Of a stretch of DNA of 64,000 bases, positions 48,101 to 58,215 are shown piece after piece. The notes under the pieces were generated by a model. That model saw only the letters and a list, made by a program, of their open reading frames with translations, was not told where the DNA came from and ran no database searches. Origin of the DNA: Trichostrongylus colubriformis. Lineage: Eukaryota; Nematoda; Chromadorea; Rhabditida; Trichostrongylidae. The position numbers and the translations under genes were made by a program. Location: positions 55,694,873 to 55,758,872 of the forward strand of contig OZ022257.1 of NCBI GenBank assembly GCA_963978905.1. The letters run 5' to 3'. How positions within the stretch are numbered: the stretch's first letter is position 1; every line of letters begins with the position of its first letter.

Positions 48101-51100
48101 GAAATGCGAAACGGATTTGATCACATCAGACCCTTACCGGATATTGTCAATCGTTATCAAGTTGAATCGCCCGCCGTTAACGTCTCCGTCCCACCCCGTG
48201 AAAGGGCTGTTAGTGTCAACGCTGCAGGGTCAACGCGAAAAGCGAAACGAAGTTGGCAACATTCGCGTTCCGTGGCTTCTTCTCAGCCCTCATCCGTTGT
48301 TATCAAAACCTGTCCCTCACCATCAGTATCTCCGTTCCACCTCCAAGTTTTTTGCAAAAATCAAGGTTAAAATTTTGCTGCGATGTAAGCTATGAATTTC
48401 GTTGACAAACAGATAGATGCGCGCACAAACACACACCAATAGGCACACTAAAAATCAGCCGTTTGCATATAGTAGGATGCTTTGTACTGATTAAACATGA
48501 AGTGAAAGCTTATTGACGGCTTCCCGTGGTACCTCGTGCGATTGTCCAATATTGTTTTTATTAGACAATTTCGAATCCTATAGAATGAAAGATATACTAT
48601 TTAAATAGATTGCACCAACGTGGTTCCAATGAACTAACTGAAGAAATTTCTGCAATTGTTGTAGCAAATTTCAGAGGATTGAAAATTTTTTATTTCAGGT
48701 AAACTGAGGATACAGGGTGGAATACCAATTTGGAAGAATCAGTATCCTTGGATTGCCGCACTCCATCGCGGTGGTGGTTGGATTTCGGAACATTATGAAT
48801 ACTGCAGTATCTATAAGTTCCCATTCTCGGATCAGTGGCGGGATAAAATAGCAATCCTAACGAGTACTAGGTCAAATCAAGTGAACTGAGCTAGTTGGGT
48901 AATCCTGATGTACGCTTTGCCATCCTGCTTCGATCAAAAGTACTTATAAATTGCTCCAATTGTAATCACCACAGACGTCCCACCTGGCAAAAATTCACAA
49001 GTTCCATTTCATCGCATTTCATGCGGTCCCATTTATTGCGTACACTTCTAAGAATGGAAGTGCTTGTTTTTCATTGATGATCTCTTGCCCAGTGATCCCT
49101 GGCCTTCAGTAGCCTTGCACGAGTTGAGGCGCGCTATGACTGTGTTGTGTGCCCCTATCTTCGAGTTCACTGTATAATAGTCGTTCAGGAGGAAAGATTA
49201 GTTTTTCACTATCAAGTGATGGACCCGTTTTTATGTTACGTCATTTGCGCACTAAGTTCTGCGTTTCAGAACAGGCGTGCACTGGATCACTCATTTCCAA
49301 TCGCCACATTCTGACCGCCGCACATTGCGTGATAGTCGACAAAGGCGTTCATTCAGCGGAAGAGTGTCGAAGAAAAAATTATACGTATGTTCTAGAATGC
49401 TGATGTCACTTACTTGAAACCTCTTGTTGAAGGCGAATCTCTGTTCGTGAACGGTTGACGCTGTCATGGTCGTCATTGGTGGACCGATGGCGTTTTGACT
49501 ACACCCCTCCCACAGTGCTGAGCGTAGTGGTCATTAGCTGCTCAACACCAATAATATTCGCGGCGAGGAGCATTTCCTGATAAGCGATCCGAATTTTGTG
49601 TTAGTGTACTGCAGCCAAAACGAAGATATTTAATCACTTTATACGGCTGACGTTTCCGCCTTGTCGCCTTCGTCAGTTTTTGGAAGGACAAAGATAACTG
49701 CGGCACCCCATGCCCTCAACCACCATTTCAAGCTTACACAAACTGATATCAGGTTGTTTTTAAACGGTTGATGTTTCTGCGTTGTCGCCTTCGTCGTAGC
49801 CTGGACAGACAAAGATAAAGCGACACCCCCCTCCAAGCACCATTTCAAGCTTACAAAACAGTCCCGCATACTTCGTTCCATAGACCAGAAGCAATTAGTC
49901 AGGAGTCATGAACAACAATCATAGGCGATTTTTAAGGCACAGTCGGCCATCGTTGATACCACCGCTATTCTGATTCACTGGGTGATTTCAGATGACCCGA
50001 AGTAGGGGGCAAAGCCGTTGCCGTTTTTAGCCTGCACAAAATGTAAAACGGGGCTTTATTTGATATCGCTAAGCATTCCGCTTCAAAATGATTCTGAAAT
50101 TTTGCACGTTGGGGTCCGCGACCCCCGCGGCAGAGTCCTAACTGCCACTTCAAACGCCATACCCTCATGACACTGAAACCACGAGCATCCAGGGGCTTGA
50201 ATCTCCTAGATCCGGATTTCAGCAATATGCGCATCAAGCAAGAAGGAAACTGGACCATTTTCGTCGGCAGTGGCTGTACTAATCCCGAAAAATGCGATAA
50301 GGGGTGGCTGAAACCCGATCAGGTATGTTGAACATATCGTCGATTGTTTTTTACAAGTTCAGCAGTCACGAATTAATTTAGAAAAAAGTTCAGATATACT
50401 ATCACGAAGATTTCAACGAATGTTCCATAGAGAACGACATCGCGATTTTTGAATTTAAGAACGATATACCACGGTCAATGGCAAGTCCCATTTGCATGCC
50501 GCATAAAAACCACTCAATTTCTCATACACTCAAGGTTGTAGGATCTGGTAGAACAGGCTGTGAGTTTCACTACCGTCACTCCTGAAATGGACGAGAGGAA
50601 TATTAAACTAAGACTTGATTCCAGATCGTGCTCCAGTTGAGGGATACAAAACGATCGACGTTCACTTCATCGGAGCAGAAGGCAAGTTCATCGAAGTGGA
50701 AGTATCTCCCCAGAAGGGAATTTGTGAAGTAGGTGATTTTCGTTTTCTGTCAACCGAATGCAACTCGCCTAAAAAGCTTTTCAGGGGGATAGTGGAGGTC
50801 CTTTTTTCCAAACTGATGGTCGGGAAAGGAATGTACAAATTGGAATTGAGTCCAAAGGACACTCATGCATGTCATGTGGGTTCGAAAGCTCATTTCAATT
50901 CATTACCGTCATTTGTTGGAGTGCACTATTGTTTTCCAGCTGGTGCGGTATTTTCAAGAAACTACAGGGCATACTAGCTCTCGCACCCCTTCAATCGAGT
51001 AATTAGTGATCCCGGGTTCATCTTGCTATGTCCTCCATCTACACACATGCTTATAAGTATCTTTCGGCCATCATCTGCAAAAGTTCAAGTACACATCAGT

Positions 51101-51661
51101 ATCAATCCGGTGACGCTTGGGACACAAGATTAGTGAGGTCATCTGTCACGAGGTGGCCACGCCCATTCGCGTGCGGCGGATTGCAGTCATACAGGCAAAA
51201 ACAAAAACAGAAAAAAACAGAAGCCTAGTTAAGCGAAATAGCAGAATACCGGACATAAAATTATGGCTGTATTGATCGATGAGCTAAGGGAGCCACAGCT
51301 TGACAACTTGTGAGAGCGAACGGCTTTGAGACAACTCGGACAGTTCGCGAAGCGTCGCAGAGTACGGCGAGCCGACATCAAGCCGAGGTCAAAATCCGTT
51401 TGTCCCAACAGGTCAAAATCCGTTTGTCCCAACATACACACTGTCAATCTACGTTTCCAGCGTCAGAACCGAACAAACCTCACAAGGAAGATGCCGTGGA
51501 CGTACGTGAGTATTTGGACTGGATATGTGAGAAAACAGGTAACAGAAAGATGTTTGTTTCTATCAATAAAGATATGCCGTTTACTACCGTGAATACTTTC
51601 CGCAGGTGTTTGCCCAATGGAAGAGCACAACAAGAATGCGACCCGTCTCAAAAGCACATAA
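39167..51661 (+). CDS. Chymotrypsin-like serine protease, gene B, nine exons
   Basis: This is a secreted S1A protease of 296 aa. Exons are 39167-39275, 48699-48770, 49270-49384, 50223-50322, 50394-50559, 50625-50728, 50785-50875, 51461-51538 and 51606-51661. The product has a signal peptide (WPCLLFLPLVCFS), a propeptide with KITPEENAELKKICG, the activation site KLR/IQGG followed by QYPWIAAL, the His motif LTAAHC, the Asp motif ENDIAIFE, PICMP, GICE/GDSGGP with the Ser, and the C-terminal helix VREYLDWICEKTG followed by VCPMEE. The propeptide Cys can pair with that of PICMP, as in chymotrypsinogen. Gly at the S1 pocket position (usual Asp189) argues against tryptic specificity. Intron 1 is 9.4 kb of repeats. 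The donor of exon 2 (GCG/GTGGTG) is weak. The propeptide resembles the nematode DUF316-type trypsin-like group; this is from memory. Confidence 0.85.
40196..40881 (-). repeat. 540-bp interspersed repeat, variant copy in intron 1 of gene B
   Basis: It starts TTAAAGACAGTG and ends GCCTTTAA. The first 190 bp match 32317-32858 closely. The middle is replaced by different sequence (GATTGGCTGGGG...AAGCGGCTGGC), and the GTCCACGC...GGTGGGAAAGG block follows. The layout suggests a recombinant or a second subfamily. Confidence 0.65.
41024..41760. repeat. Repeat debris in intron 1 of gene B
   Basis: The segment AGCGTTCATAGTTTTGGAATTTGC near 41032 is an end of the 5359 family. A stretch near 41640-41760 (GGTGCCAAG...TTGACGCC, GCCACTTGAAC...CTACGTCTG) is the inverse of 55670-55790. 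Neither shows a protein. Confidence 0.5.
41945..42402. repeat. TACAGTCC foldback carrying a nested palindrome
   Basis: Outer ends are TACAGTCCAGTTCCCGACGC and a diverged complement, the same family as 4929-5056. It is split by a second inverted-repeat element at 42019-42287. Confidence 0.75.
42019..42287. repeat. Nested 269-bp inverted-repeat element
   Basis: The ends CGATTCTATCGTGACCCAGA and its exact complement are followed by GC-rich complementary arms (GCCGCGCAGTGCGCCG versus GCGCCGCACGCGGCGCACTGCGC). It sits inside the TACAGTCC foldback. Target duplications were not clear. Confidence 0.8.
42403..43079. other. Intron 1 of gene B, nothing recognised
   Basis: No exon, RNA gene or repeat boundary was found. 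It leads into the duplicated segment at 43080. Confidence 0.35.
43080..43682 (+). repeat. Segmental repeat copy 1 (pairs with 45125-45835)
   Basis: Shared blocks include GGCGCACACTA, GATTTGATCGGCA, GAGCATCTAATTCCTACACA, TTATCGTTTTCGTAAACA, TTTTTGGAACGCCAGACAA and ACATCGGC..TGATATCAGAACA. A third, partial copy is at 40020-40110. Confidence 0.85.
43683..44226 (+). repeat. 540-bp TTAA-bounded interspersed repeat
   Basis: It is bounded by TTAAAGGCAGCTCTAGGGG and AAGCACTGTCTTAA. It is the reference copy for the family at 2823, 32317 and 40196. The GC-rich core is palindromic in part (GGCGGGCTGCC, GGCGGCTCGCC). No protein could be read. Confidence 0.85.
44270..45124 (+). repeat. 145-bp tandem repeat array, part 1
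   Basis: The motif TCTTATCAACCGTTATCAAG recurs with 144-146 bp spacing (CAACCG at 44581, 44725, 44871 and 45017). Each unit carries GGATCACCCACCATTAATGT, CACCCATGAGTGTCAGCGC and GCGAAACGGATTTGACGAC. Confidence 0.92.
45125..45835 (+). repeat. Segmental repeat copy 2 inside the 145-bp array
   Basis: It matches 43080-43682 over its whole length and interrupts the array, which resumes at about 45845. Its position suggests insertion or gene-conversion-type spread inside intron 1 of gene B. Confidence 0.85.
45845..46985 (+). repeat. 145-bp array, part 2, with CAGA-rich retroelement-like tail
   Basis: At least six more units lie at 46060-46830. The array ends in TTTCGTGACAGACAGACGG, an (AC)n run at 46930-46949 and TATATATAGTAGGAT. 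The same kind of tail follows a shorter unit set at 48050-48483 and the LINE-related segment at 53600-53668. The array is therefore probably the body of a non-LTR-mobilised repeat rather than a plain satellite. Confidence 0.8.
46986..47519. other. Intron 1 of gene B, no element defined
   Basis: It begins with a short fragment of the segmental repeat (GGTTGTCAGATCGGCTATTTCCAC). The rest shows no recognised feature. Confidence 0.35.
47520..47905 (-). repeat. Repeat related to the 5359 TIR element, one end
   Basis: Degenerate TCCACAATTCCGCAAA units alternate with GATCGACACGTAT. The right end reads ATATGGACGCTGCC, a variant of the family terminus. Only this terminus was found. Confidence 0.6.
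47940..48483 (+). repeat. Short copy of the 145-bp-repeat retroelement
   Basis: It has about two diverged 145-bp units and then TGAATTTCGTTGACAAACAG and ATATAGTAGGAT, paralleling the tail at 46905-46985. Confidence 0.7.
49640..49875 (+). repeat. Two direct repeats of about 125 bp in intron 3 of gene B
   Basis: CGGCTGACGTTTCCGCCTTG...CCATTTCAAGCTTAC is followed by a second copy beginning CGGTTGATGTTTCTGCGTTG. The minus-strand open frame across it is a repeat artefact. Confidence 0.75.
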
Positions 51662-51740
51662 TCCTTCCTACCAATCCTACTGATCGATTCCATTGATCAT
51701 CGATTACAGATCGAGTAAGGTGATGGAAACGAATGATTTC

Positions 51741-51746
51741 AATAAA
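51741..51746 (+). terminator. Polyadenylation signal of gene B
   Basis: AATAAA in GATTTCAATAAATGCA lies 80 bp after the stop. The identical string follows gene C. Confidence 0.65.
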
Positions 51747-51979
51747 TGCATAATCAGTCCAGGCTCCATTCTCAAAGTACTGCGAATCGAAGACAGATTT
51801 ACGGTTCACAAGTAGATTATGTAGACAGTATAAACAGAAAGATTATGTAGACAGTATACTAGACAGAATGATCAGTAGATTAGCTGTAGACCTGCAAGGC
51901 TGTGTCATACCTAACGATTTATAAGGAAAGAGAATGCGAACTGTAGTGGGTAATTGTTCAACGGGAGGATCGATGAAAG

Positions 51980-53195
51980 AGGGGGACCGTTGCTTTAGTG
52001 GGGTACCGGTAGAGGCATGTTCAGTACGGGGTGGAGTGGCTTACACACTTCCTGAACATGGTTTAGGCCAGAGGAAAAATTCCAGATGAGTGGAGGACCA
52101 GTACCATCGTTCCCATATTCAAGCAGAAGGGTGATGCAATGGAGTGCTCCAGCTACCGTGGAATAAAGTTGACTTCTAAGGGAGCTCGTCACCATCTCCC
52201 AGGAGCAGATCGGGTTCATGCCTGAGCGGTCCACCACGTATGCCATCCTCATCCATGAACAAGTAATGGAAAAGTACGGTGAAAAGCGTCAACCCTGCTA
52301 CCTAGCCTTCCTTGACTTTGAGAAAGCCTTCGACCGTGCCACGGCCAGTAATCTAGAATGCGCTACAAGAACGACAGAAACGCGTCCTAGGCGCGTGGCG
52401 CGTTCCTCTTCCTGCTCACTCTGGATGACATGGTGCAAGGCCTCGGAGAGGGACCACTGAGGACCATTCTGTACGCTGACGACATTGCCTTGATAGCGGA
52501 TACCAGAGAAAAACTTCAGACGAAGGTGCAGAGAGGACAGGCAAGGCTGCAGAAAACGGCGAGTAAACGTCAAAAAGACCGAATTCCGAGGATTGTCCGG
52601 GGTACATCGTGGACCGCCATGAGGAAAGCATCGAAAGGGTTCGGGATTCCGATACCTGGGAAGTATATAGCCAAGGATGGTACGGTAGATCAGGTCGTGA
52701 AAGCTTGAATCAATACGGCATGGCTGAAATGGAGAGAGTCCACAGGAATCCTCTGCGATCGATTGTGCTCTAGGATTCTAAAGGGCAAGGTATACCGATC
52801 GGTGACACGGCCCGCAATGCTCTATGGCAGCGAGAGCTGGCCCATAACAAAGAATCACGAGAAGCAGCTACATTCCCCCAGAAATGTGGCTGGACGCGGC
52901 TCGACAGGATCAGGAACGAGGGCGTGCGGGCAGTCATTCAGAGGGCTCCTGTTTAACTGAAGTTGAGGGAGCAACGGCTTATATGGCATGATCACGTGCT
53001 GAAGGTCGGCAGACCACCCAGTTAGGAAGGCTATAGAATTCAAAGTACCCGGCAAGCGACCGCGAAGAGCCCCAAAAAAAGGTGGAGGAGTCATCAAAAC
53101 CGACATCACGGAAGTAAATGCCACGGAAGCAGATGCCTTGAATAGAAGAAAGTGGCGACAACTGACGAAAATAGCGGACCCCGCAACGGAGCGGG
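51980..53195 (+). pseudogene. RTE-type LINE reverse transcriptase, decayed 3' half
   Basis: Frame-shifted segments read in order as parts of an RTE-clade reverse transcriptase. They are GKIPDEWRTSTIVPIFKQKG (52060-52140), FMPERSTTYAILIHEQVMEK, YLAFLDFEKAFDR (fingers and palm), ILYADDIALIADT with the catalytic YADD near 52470-52485, VYRSVTRPAMLYGSESWP, and a C-terminal RKWRQLTKIADPATERD. The endonuclease half is missing and several frameshifts and stops are present. Insertion was downstream of gene B, in the same orientation. Confidence 0.88.
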
Positions 53196-53668
53196 ACTGT
53201 GGGCGGAGCTTAACTTGTTCCATATGTGCTCTTTACTTCTTAACCCATACCGTACCCATTGCAAACTTGTCACCTTCTCCACAGGTCGTTTTCATGCAAC
53301 GTCCAAGCTCCGCCCACCACCACAAATTCCCCCCCCCCCCACTGTGCCCGGGCTCCTTTCATTTCATGACTTTAGTAAACTCATTCCTGACCTTAATTCA
53401 TCTTTCGTCCACGTTTGGGTCATATTGGAAACCAAATTTCAATTTTTAGTCTAAAAACGGAACACTCCAGTGCACACACCGCCCACCGTGGGTGGAGCTT
53501 AACTTGGTTCATACGTGTTCCTTACTTCTTGTCCCATACCCCACCCATTGCAGACTTGTCCCCTTCTCCACAGGTCCTTTTTCAAATAACACCCAATTTC
53601 GTGACCGACGAGGGGAAGGACGGACGGACAGACACACAGGCGAAGCGTTTTATGTATGGTAGGGATTA
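53196..53668 (+). repeat. LINE 3' tail-like sequence, duplicated
   Basis: The segment GTGGGCGGAGCTTAACTTG...CCTTCTCCACAGGTC occurs twice, 288 bp apart, separated by C-rich sequence. The end (ACGGACGGACAGACACACAGG...TATGTATGGTAGGGA) resembles the CAGA-rich tails at 46905 and 48400. It was probably the 3' untranslated region of the LINE or a SINE using it. Confidence 0.6.
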
Positions 53669-53670
53669 TA

Positions 53671-54559
53671 TCAGGTGGTTCGGAAAGTTCTTGCCGATTT
53701 TGCAATTTTAACCGCGGGAGATCATAACTCGGCTTACACTGCATCTTTTTCACATGGTAAGCACCATTCGATTCGATACGCTCTCGTCAACATCAAGCAG
53801 ACCTACATATCTCAATTTAATGAAGGGCTCAAAATTTATATTGCGCAAAATGAAAAAGTCGACTTCAAATTGCATTTCTTTCTGAAAACACCACTACTGA
53901 ATCAGCTGTCCAGATGTACGGGAAGGGGCTTGGTTAGCACTAGATTTGATGAATATGATGGACGAGTAAGGGCTTCAGCCTGCAACTGCTTCGATCACTG
54001 CAAGAGGATTCGTGGAAAATGCGCTTGCTCATAGCCGCTCTGAGAAGCTGCCCGCGGCGCCCATTTCTTTGGTTTTCTCATACCAAAGCTATTTGAGGTG
54101 GTCAACTAAGTTTGCTTGTTGAGAGCCAATACTTGTGGATATCCTCTGCAAATATGGACGCTCATCGCTTTCTGCCGATTTAGTTAAAGCGATTTGATCA
54201 GTCGAAAATTTGAGCAACTCGTTCTCATTTCTGCACTTCTGAAACCAAGAAGAAAATGTGCAGTCCAATGCTCCACCCCCTGTCCTTGCAGCACTCACAT
54301 TTGTGGTCACCTTTGCTGGGACTCGGCTAAACAAGAACTCGTGAAGTGAAGTCATCTAAAATGTCATTTTCGCAGTACTTTAAAATTTCCCTAATAATTC
54401 GAAAATCTTGTGGTATTCCAAATAAACATATAGCCTGAAAAAGCAACTTTTTGTCTATCTAAGGAGCACAATATGTAAGCTATTAGATGGTTCGGAAAGT
54501 GGAGTTTGGTTTGTCGAAGTTGGAGGTCAAAAACGGCACGAACTTTCCGAACGACCTAA
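53671..54559. mobile_element. Mariner-like relic with GGTTCGGAAAGT ends
   Basis: The left end CAGGTGGTTCGGAAAGTTC faces GAACTTTCCGAACGACCTAA on the right. No transposase motif could be read between them, so either the body was replaced or two elements lie next to each other. Confidence 0.5.
54483..54559. repeat. 77-bp TA-flanked inverted-repeat element
   Basis: TTAGATGGTTCGGAAAGT pairs with AACTTTCCGAACGACCTAA. TA dinucleotides lie on both sides (54481-54482, 54560-54561). It is probably a minimal internally deleted mariner-like element. Confidence 0.7.
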
Positions 54560-54649
54560 TATATGGGGCAGTTTCCGATGAATGGCGCACCCCTGAGGTT
54601 AAGAGGAGGTTGGTTTGGTGCTATCTCACAGGCACCGGAAGAGGTAAAT

Positions 54650-55325
54650 CTGGCACACTGTGGAAATGAAAGTAGGGTTTCTCAGCAGTGTAACATCGGA
54701 GGAAGAAGTAAACGGCTCAATTCCCCAAAAAATGGGAATTCGTAAATCCCCTTTCGCCCCCCCCCCCTCCCCCCCCCCTCCCTGCATCGCTGGGAGCCTT
54801 TGAGTAATTGGGGTGGGGGCATTTGCAGGATGCCCTGCTTTGGGACATGATTCTTTACCCTATAGAGGCATGATTCCTGATAGAGACTGCGAACATTCAC
54901 GCGAAAAAAGTGAGTATTCGGACGGTATCGAGCTCTCAAAAGTGGTGGATGGTGCCCAGCGTAAGTGCCTTGCACCGTCGTCTACCGCGGTTAAAAACGG
55001 ACTGTGGGGCTTTCTCTTCGCACTAACAACCCGCTCGAATTAAACAGCGAGCAACGTTTTGTTAGCCATAGCGTATTTCGAATTTTCGGCCCAACGCTGA
55101 TTTGCTTCTCACCGTGCGTCCCTGATCACATGACCGTCGCCTCTTTTCTGCTGGAGCTATTATGACGTTGCATCCTCAGACACCCACCCTGTCACACGCT
55201 AGTTTGAGGAAATGTAACTTAGCCGAGTCCTTGTTTCGTTTTTGCGTCAAACTTTGCATGTTGCCAGTAAACACAAATATTGGGTGACAGAAAAAGTTAT
55301 ACTTCCGAAGACAATTCCTTTAAGT
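54650..55325. repeat. MITE remnants with C tracts downstream of gene B
   Basis: 54650-54800 belongs to the 5195/33490 family and holds long C runs near 54758-54780. 55040-55325 matches the partial TTAA MITE at 30905-31200 and ends AATTCCTTTAA. Confidence 0.6.
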
Positions 55326-55353
55326 GTACTGGAAATTATTCAATAGTCTTTAG

Positions 55354-56351
55354 GGGGATAGTGGAAATCCTCTACTCAGGTTAATGAATTGAACCGAAAG
55401 ACAATAATAGGAATAACTCTTCAAAATTCATGTGCTAACCTCGAGTTTTACTGAAGATGGCCCTGTTCTCCACGTATCAACTGGAACCAGATACAAGGAC
55501 CAATTTGATTTCTAAGAAATCTTTTCATCACTAGAAATCAGGCACTTTCAAGAACGGTGGATCCATCGATTTTTTAATAAACAGTTTTTTACATCCATTC
55601 TCCATCCATGTATGCAGGGGGGGGGGGAGGGGGTAAAAAGGTAATGCACTGAGGGACCAATCCCTTAAAGACACCGTAGGGGAGTAATTTTGGCTTACGG
55701 TAGAACAGACGTAGTGTGGACGAGTTCAAGTGGCCGCCATTGCACAAACTCGCCAATTTGACGCCTTGGCATGGTGCCAAGAGAAGATGTTTCCATTATA
55801 AAGTTGTTCATTCTTTTTACCTTCTCCTTTGTTCTTTCTTATATTGTTTCTAGATGTACTTACATTTGGGAATGGCCACTCCACTGCGCTGGGAGTCAGG
55901 TGCTACAAGTAAAGCTGGCCCGCGGCCGTCTCCTACAGCGGACAACTCGGAACGCCAGTGCGATGATGCGAATGAGGCGCGAATACACACCGCAGCGATG
56001 CACTTTTGAATTCGGGTTTTTTCACCGATTATCGCTTCTAACCTTCTGCGTTCGTTACGAAATGCTCATTTCTTTGTATGTTTCTCTTGTTTCGGACCCC
56101 CTTCCGGTTCCTTTAAGATTTTCAAGCTGTGCGGAGCGGTACCAGTGATCAAGGCGTGGTAGTGGATTTATTTACGGATGTGCGTAAACATTTGAATTGG
56201 GTATGTGAAGTTACAAGTGAGCTGAGCACTGGATACGCAAAATTTTGGAATAGATTAGGCAACAAAAAGAACAAAACAATATAAAATATGATACTTTGGC
56301 TCCAACGTTTGAAATATGTATGTCCTTACAGGAGTCTGCCCTCAACATTAA
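55354..56351 (+). pseudogene. Protease pseudogene A' (last three exons only)
   Basis: Copies of the last three gene A exons are recognisable. The Ser exon copy (55354-55440) reads GDSGNPLL and then a stop, so GDSGGP is damaged, and its donor GT is lost. The C-terminal exon copy (about 56120-56216) keeps an open frame (VVVDLFTDVRKHLNW) but its last base changed from G to A. The final exon copy (56332-56351) reads VCPQH with TAA instead of TGA. The intervening sequence also matches that between the gene A exons. No upstream exons are present. It marks the 3' edge of an ancestral gene lost or deleted before gene C. Confidence 0.88.
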
Positions 56352-56615
56352 CGAAATTCCGGTTATCGCAGCAACGGCTTCACATACTACAGTAATTCGA
56401 GTGATATCAACACGTAAATGGCAGTAAATGCTACTTACATAGAATAAATATGTATTTTGCTATTTGATGCACTCGGGGACGTATTTGGGGGGGGGGGGCA
56501 CTAATGAATATTCGATAGTAATGCGCCTTTACATGAGAGACATGTCAAGCTGGTTGAATGTTGAGCAGCAACATGTCTTCACATGAGTGACGGTCAATCA
56601 CCACACCGTAGTCAG

Positions 56616-56766
56616 TACAGTCCATTTCGGAGCGTTTGATAGGGCGTGGCCTACATGGGTGAGAGTGTACCAAACACTCTTACCCCGCCACACACTCTCA
56701 CTCTCGCCACACATTCTCACTCTCGCTACTCAGGCCACGCCCTATCTCGCGGTGTGAAATGGACTA
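56616..56766. repeat. TACAGTCC foldback, nearly perfect hairpin
   Basis: TACAGTCCATTTC pairs with GAAATGGACTATA. Inside, GATAGGGCGTGGCC pairs with GGCCACGCCCTATC, with a tandem CTCTCACTCTCGCCACACA core. Confidence 0.8.
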
Positions 56767-56866
56767 TATGTACATGAATAAACTCATGCATACATGAATA
56801 TAAGTATGCATAAGTGGGTGCTATTGCAATGAGAGGGGGGGGCATCCCACAATGAACATTATTTTA

Positions 56867-58035
56867 ACTTAACCTAGAATGTAAAGGAACCCTTTCTTCC
56901 CTCCACAAAGGCTTAGGCAAAGTTTGCCTCAATATGCAGATTGACCTCTCAAAGATCCATTCAAGATGCGTAGATGTGCAATTTCTCCTAAGATGTCAGT
57001 TTATTGCGATAGCACCCATAGATGGGGCGAATAATGGCTTGTTTCCTGTGACACTTCTGGAAATTTCCCCAACTAGGCGAGCTGGGAGGTGCTCTGGGGT
57101 CGGTCAGATATCTCTGCAATGTGATGAAAACATTCAGTTATTTGCTATGTTGTCCTCATCCCCAGTCTAATATAGCGCTGCCTTGTACGTACAGAGAAAA
57201 ACGAACTTTTATCTGAGTCAAAAGGATCTCCTGGGCGAATGAGCAACGTCCGACTGCCACATGAACAATGGAACAACAAAACGGCGTAGAGAATAAGAAT
57301 AGGATAAAATGGACTAGTTCCAGAGCAGTACAGGGCCTTATTCCTGCACGTGAAGTAATGGCGCTGCTAGCCCAAAAGTTCAAGTTTTGAAAACATCGCC
57401 TATCAAACGGATTGCAAATAAGTTTGCTCCAGTAAGTCCATTTACACGTAGCCTTCTTATACCTGCGATTCGTGGATGGCTAGAGACATAAAAGGTTCCG
57501 GAGAGCGCTGTGGACTGGAAGGTTAAAAACCAGAACCATCATCATTCTCTTTATCATACACGGAGCGGTATACCCTTCTCATATATGCGACATACCTGCA
57601 AAATCGAAAGTCCTCATTTACAGAATCCCTGCCGAAATCTGATTATGAAACTTCAGAAATGTGAATATGAATGTGTTTCTCTTGTCTGGTTGATAACAAG
57701 ATGATGTTCATTTAAACTGCGACGCACATAATACAAGCATATCAACGTCGAAGCGGCTCTGAAAATATGTATTTCGACATCGATGCTCTCAAAAGTCTGA
57801 CTAATGTTATCAGTGACTAGCAAAAATGGGAAAATGTCATCATTGTTTCGCTAGCGATTCCTTTATTAAAAAGTCAAGAGCTTTCATAAAAAAAACAGTT
57901 GACGACAGATTCCATGACACATAGCGCAGCATCTGATATTGATGAATCAACAACAGGACTTATGCGATATTTTAATGTTTTTTTTTTGTAAAGGTTGAGC
58001 GAAGCTTTCTTCTGCTGTGACTGGACCTTTATGGA
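56867..58035 (+). repeat. Spacer copy 2, upstream region of gene C
   Basis: This stretch aligns with 36230-37681 and, near its 3' end, with the upstream region of gene B (38490-39000). Shared strings are AACGTCGAAGCGGCTCTGAAAATATG, AATGTTATCAGTGAC, TTGTTTCGCTAGCGATTCC, GTCATTGTTTCGC and AGGTTGAGCGAAGC. It is part of the block duplication. Confidence 0.8.
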
Positions 58036-58042
58036 TATAAAA
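58036..58042 (+). promoter_or_regulatory. TATA box of gene C
   Basis: TATAAAA lies 180 bp before the start codon in sequence shared with gene B. Confidence 0.5.
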
Positions 58043-58203
58043 GGACGGTGACATGGCTACTGTAGCATTCCCTGTTTTTGGCAATCGGTATGCGTGGATG
58101 ATTTGACTCTCTTCTCTGAGTTCTGTACTACTTAGAATTTCCTCAGAATTTCAAAGATGTTATTTCGTTACGGTATACGTGTTCCTCCAAAAGAGTCTCA
58201 TTT

Positions 58204-58215
58204 GATGAAGTTCAG
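58204..58215 (+). promoter_or_regulatory. Probable spliced-leader acceptor of gene C
   Basis: GATGAAGTTCAG directly abuts the ATG at 58216, as in gene B. Confidence 0.55.

Noticed and set aside
48895..49403. Open frames that begin upstream of the gene B His exon with ATG
   Set aside because: The coding exon begins at the TTTCAG acceptor at 49269. Upstream ATGs lie in the intron.
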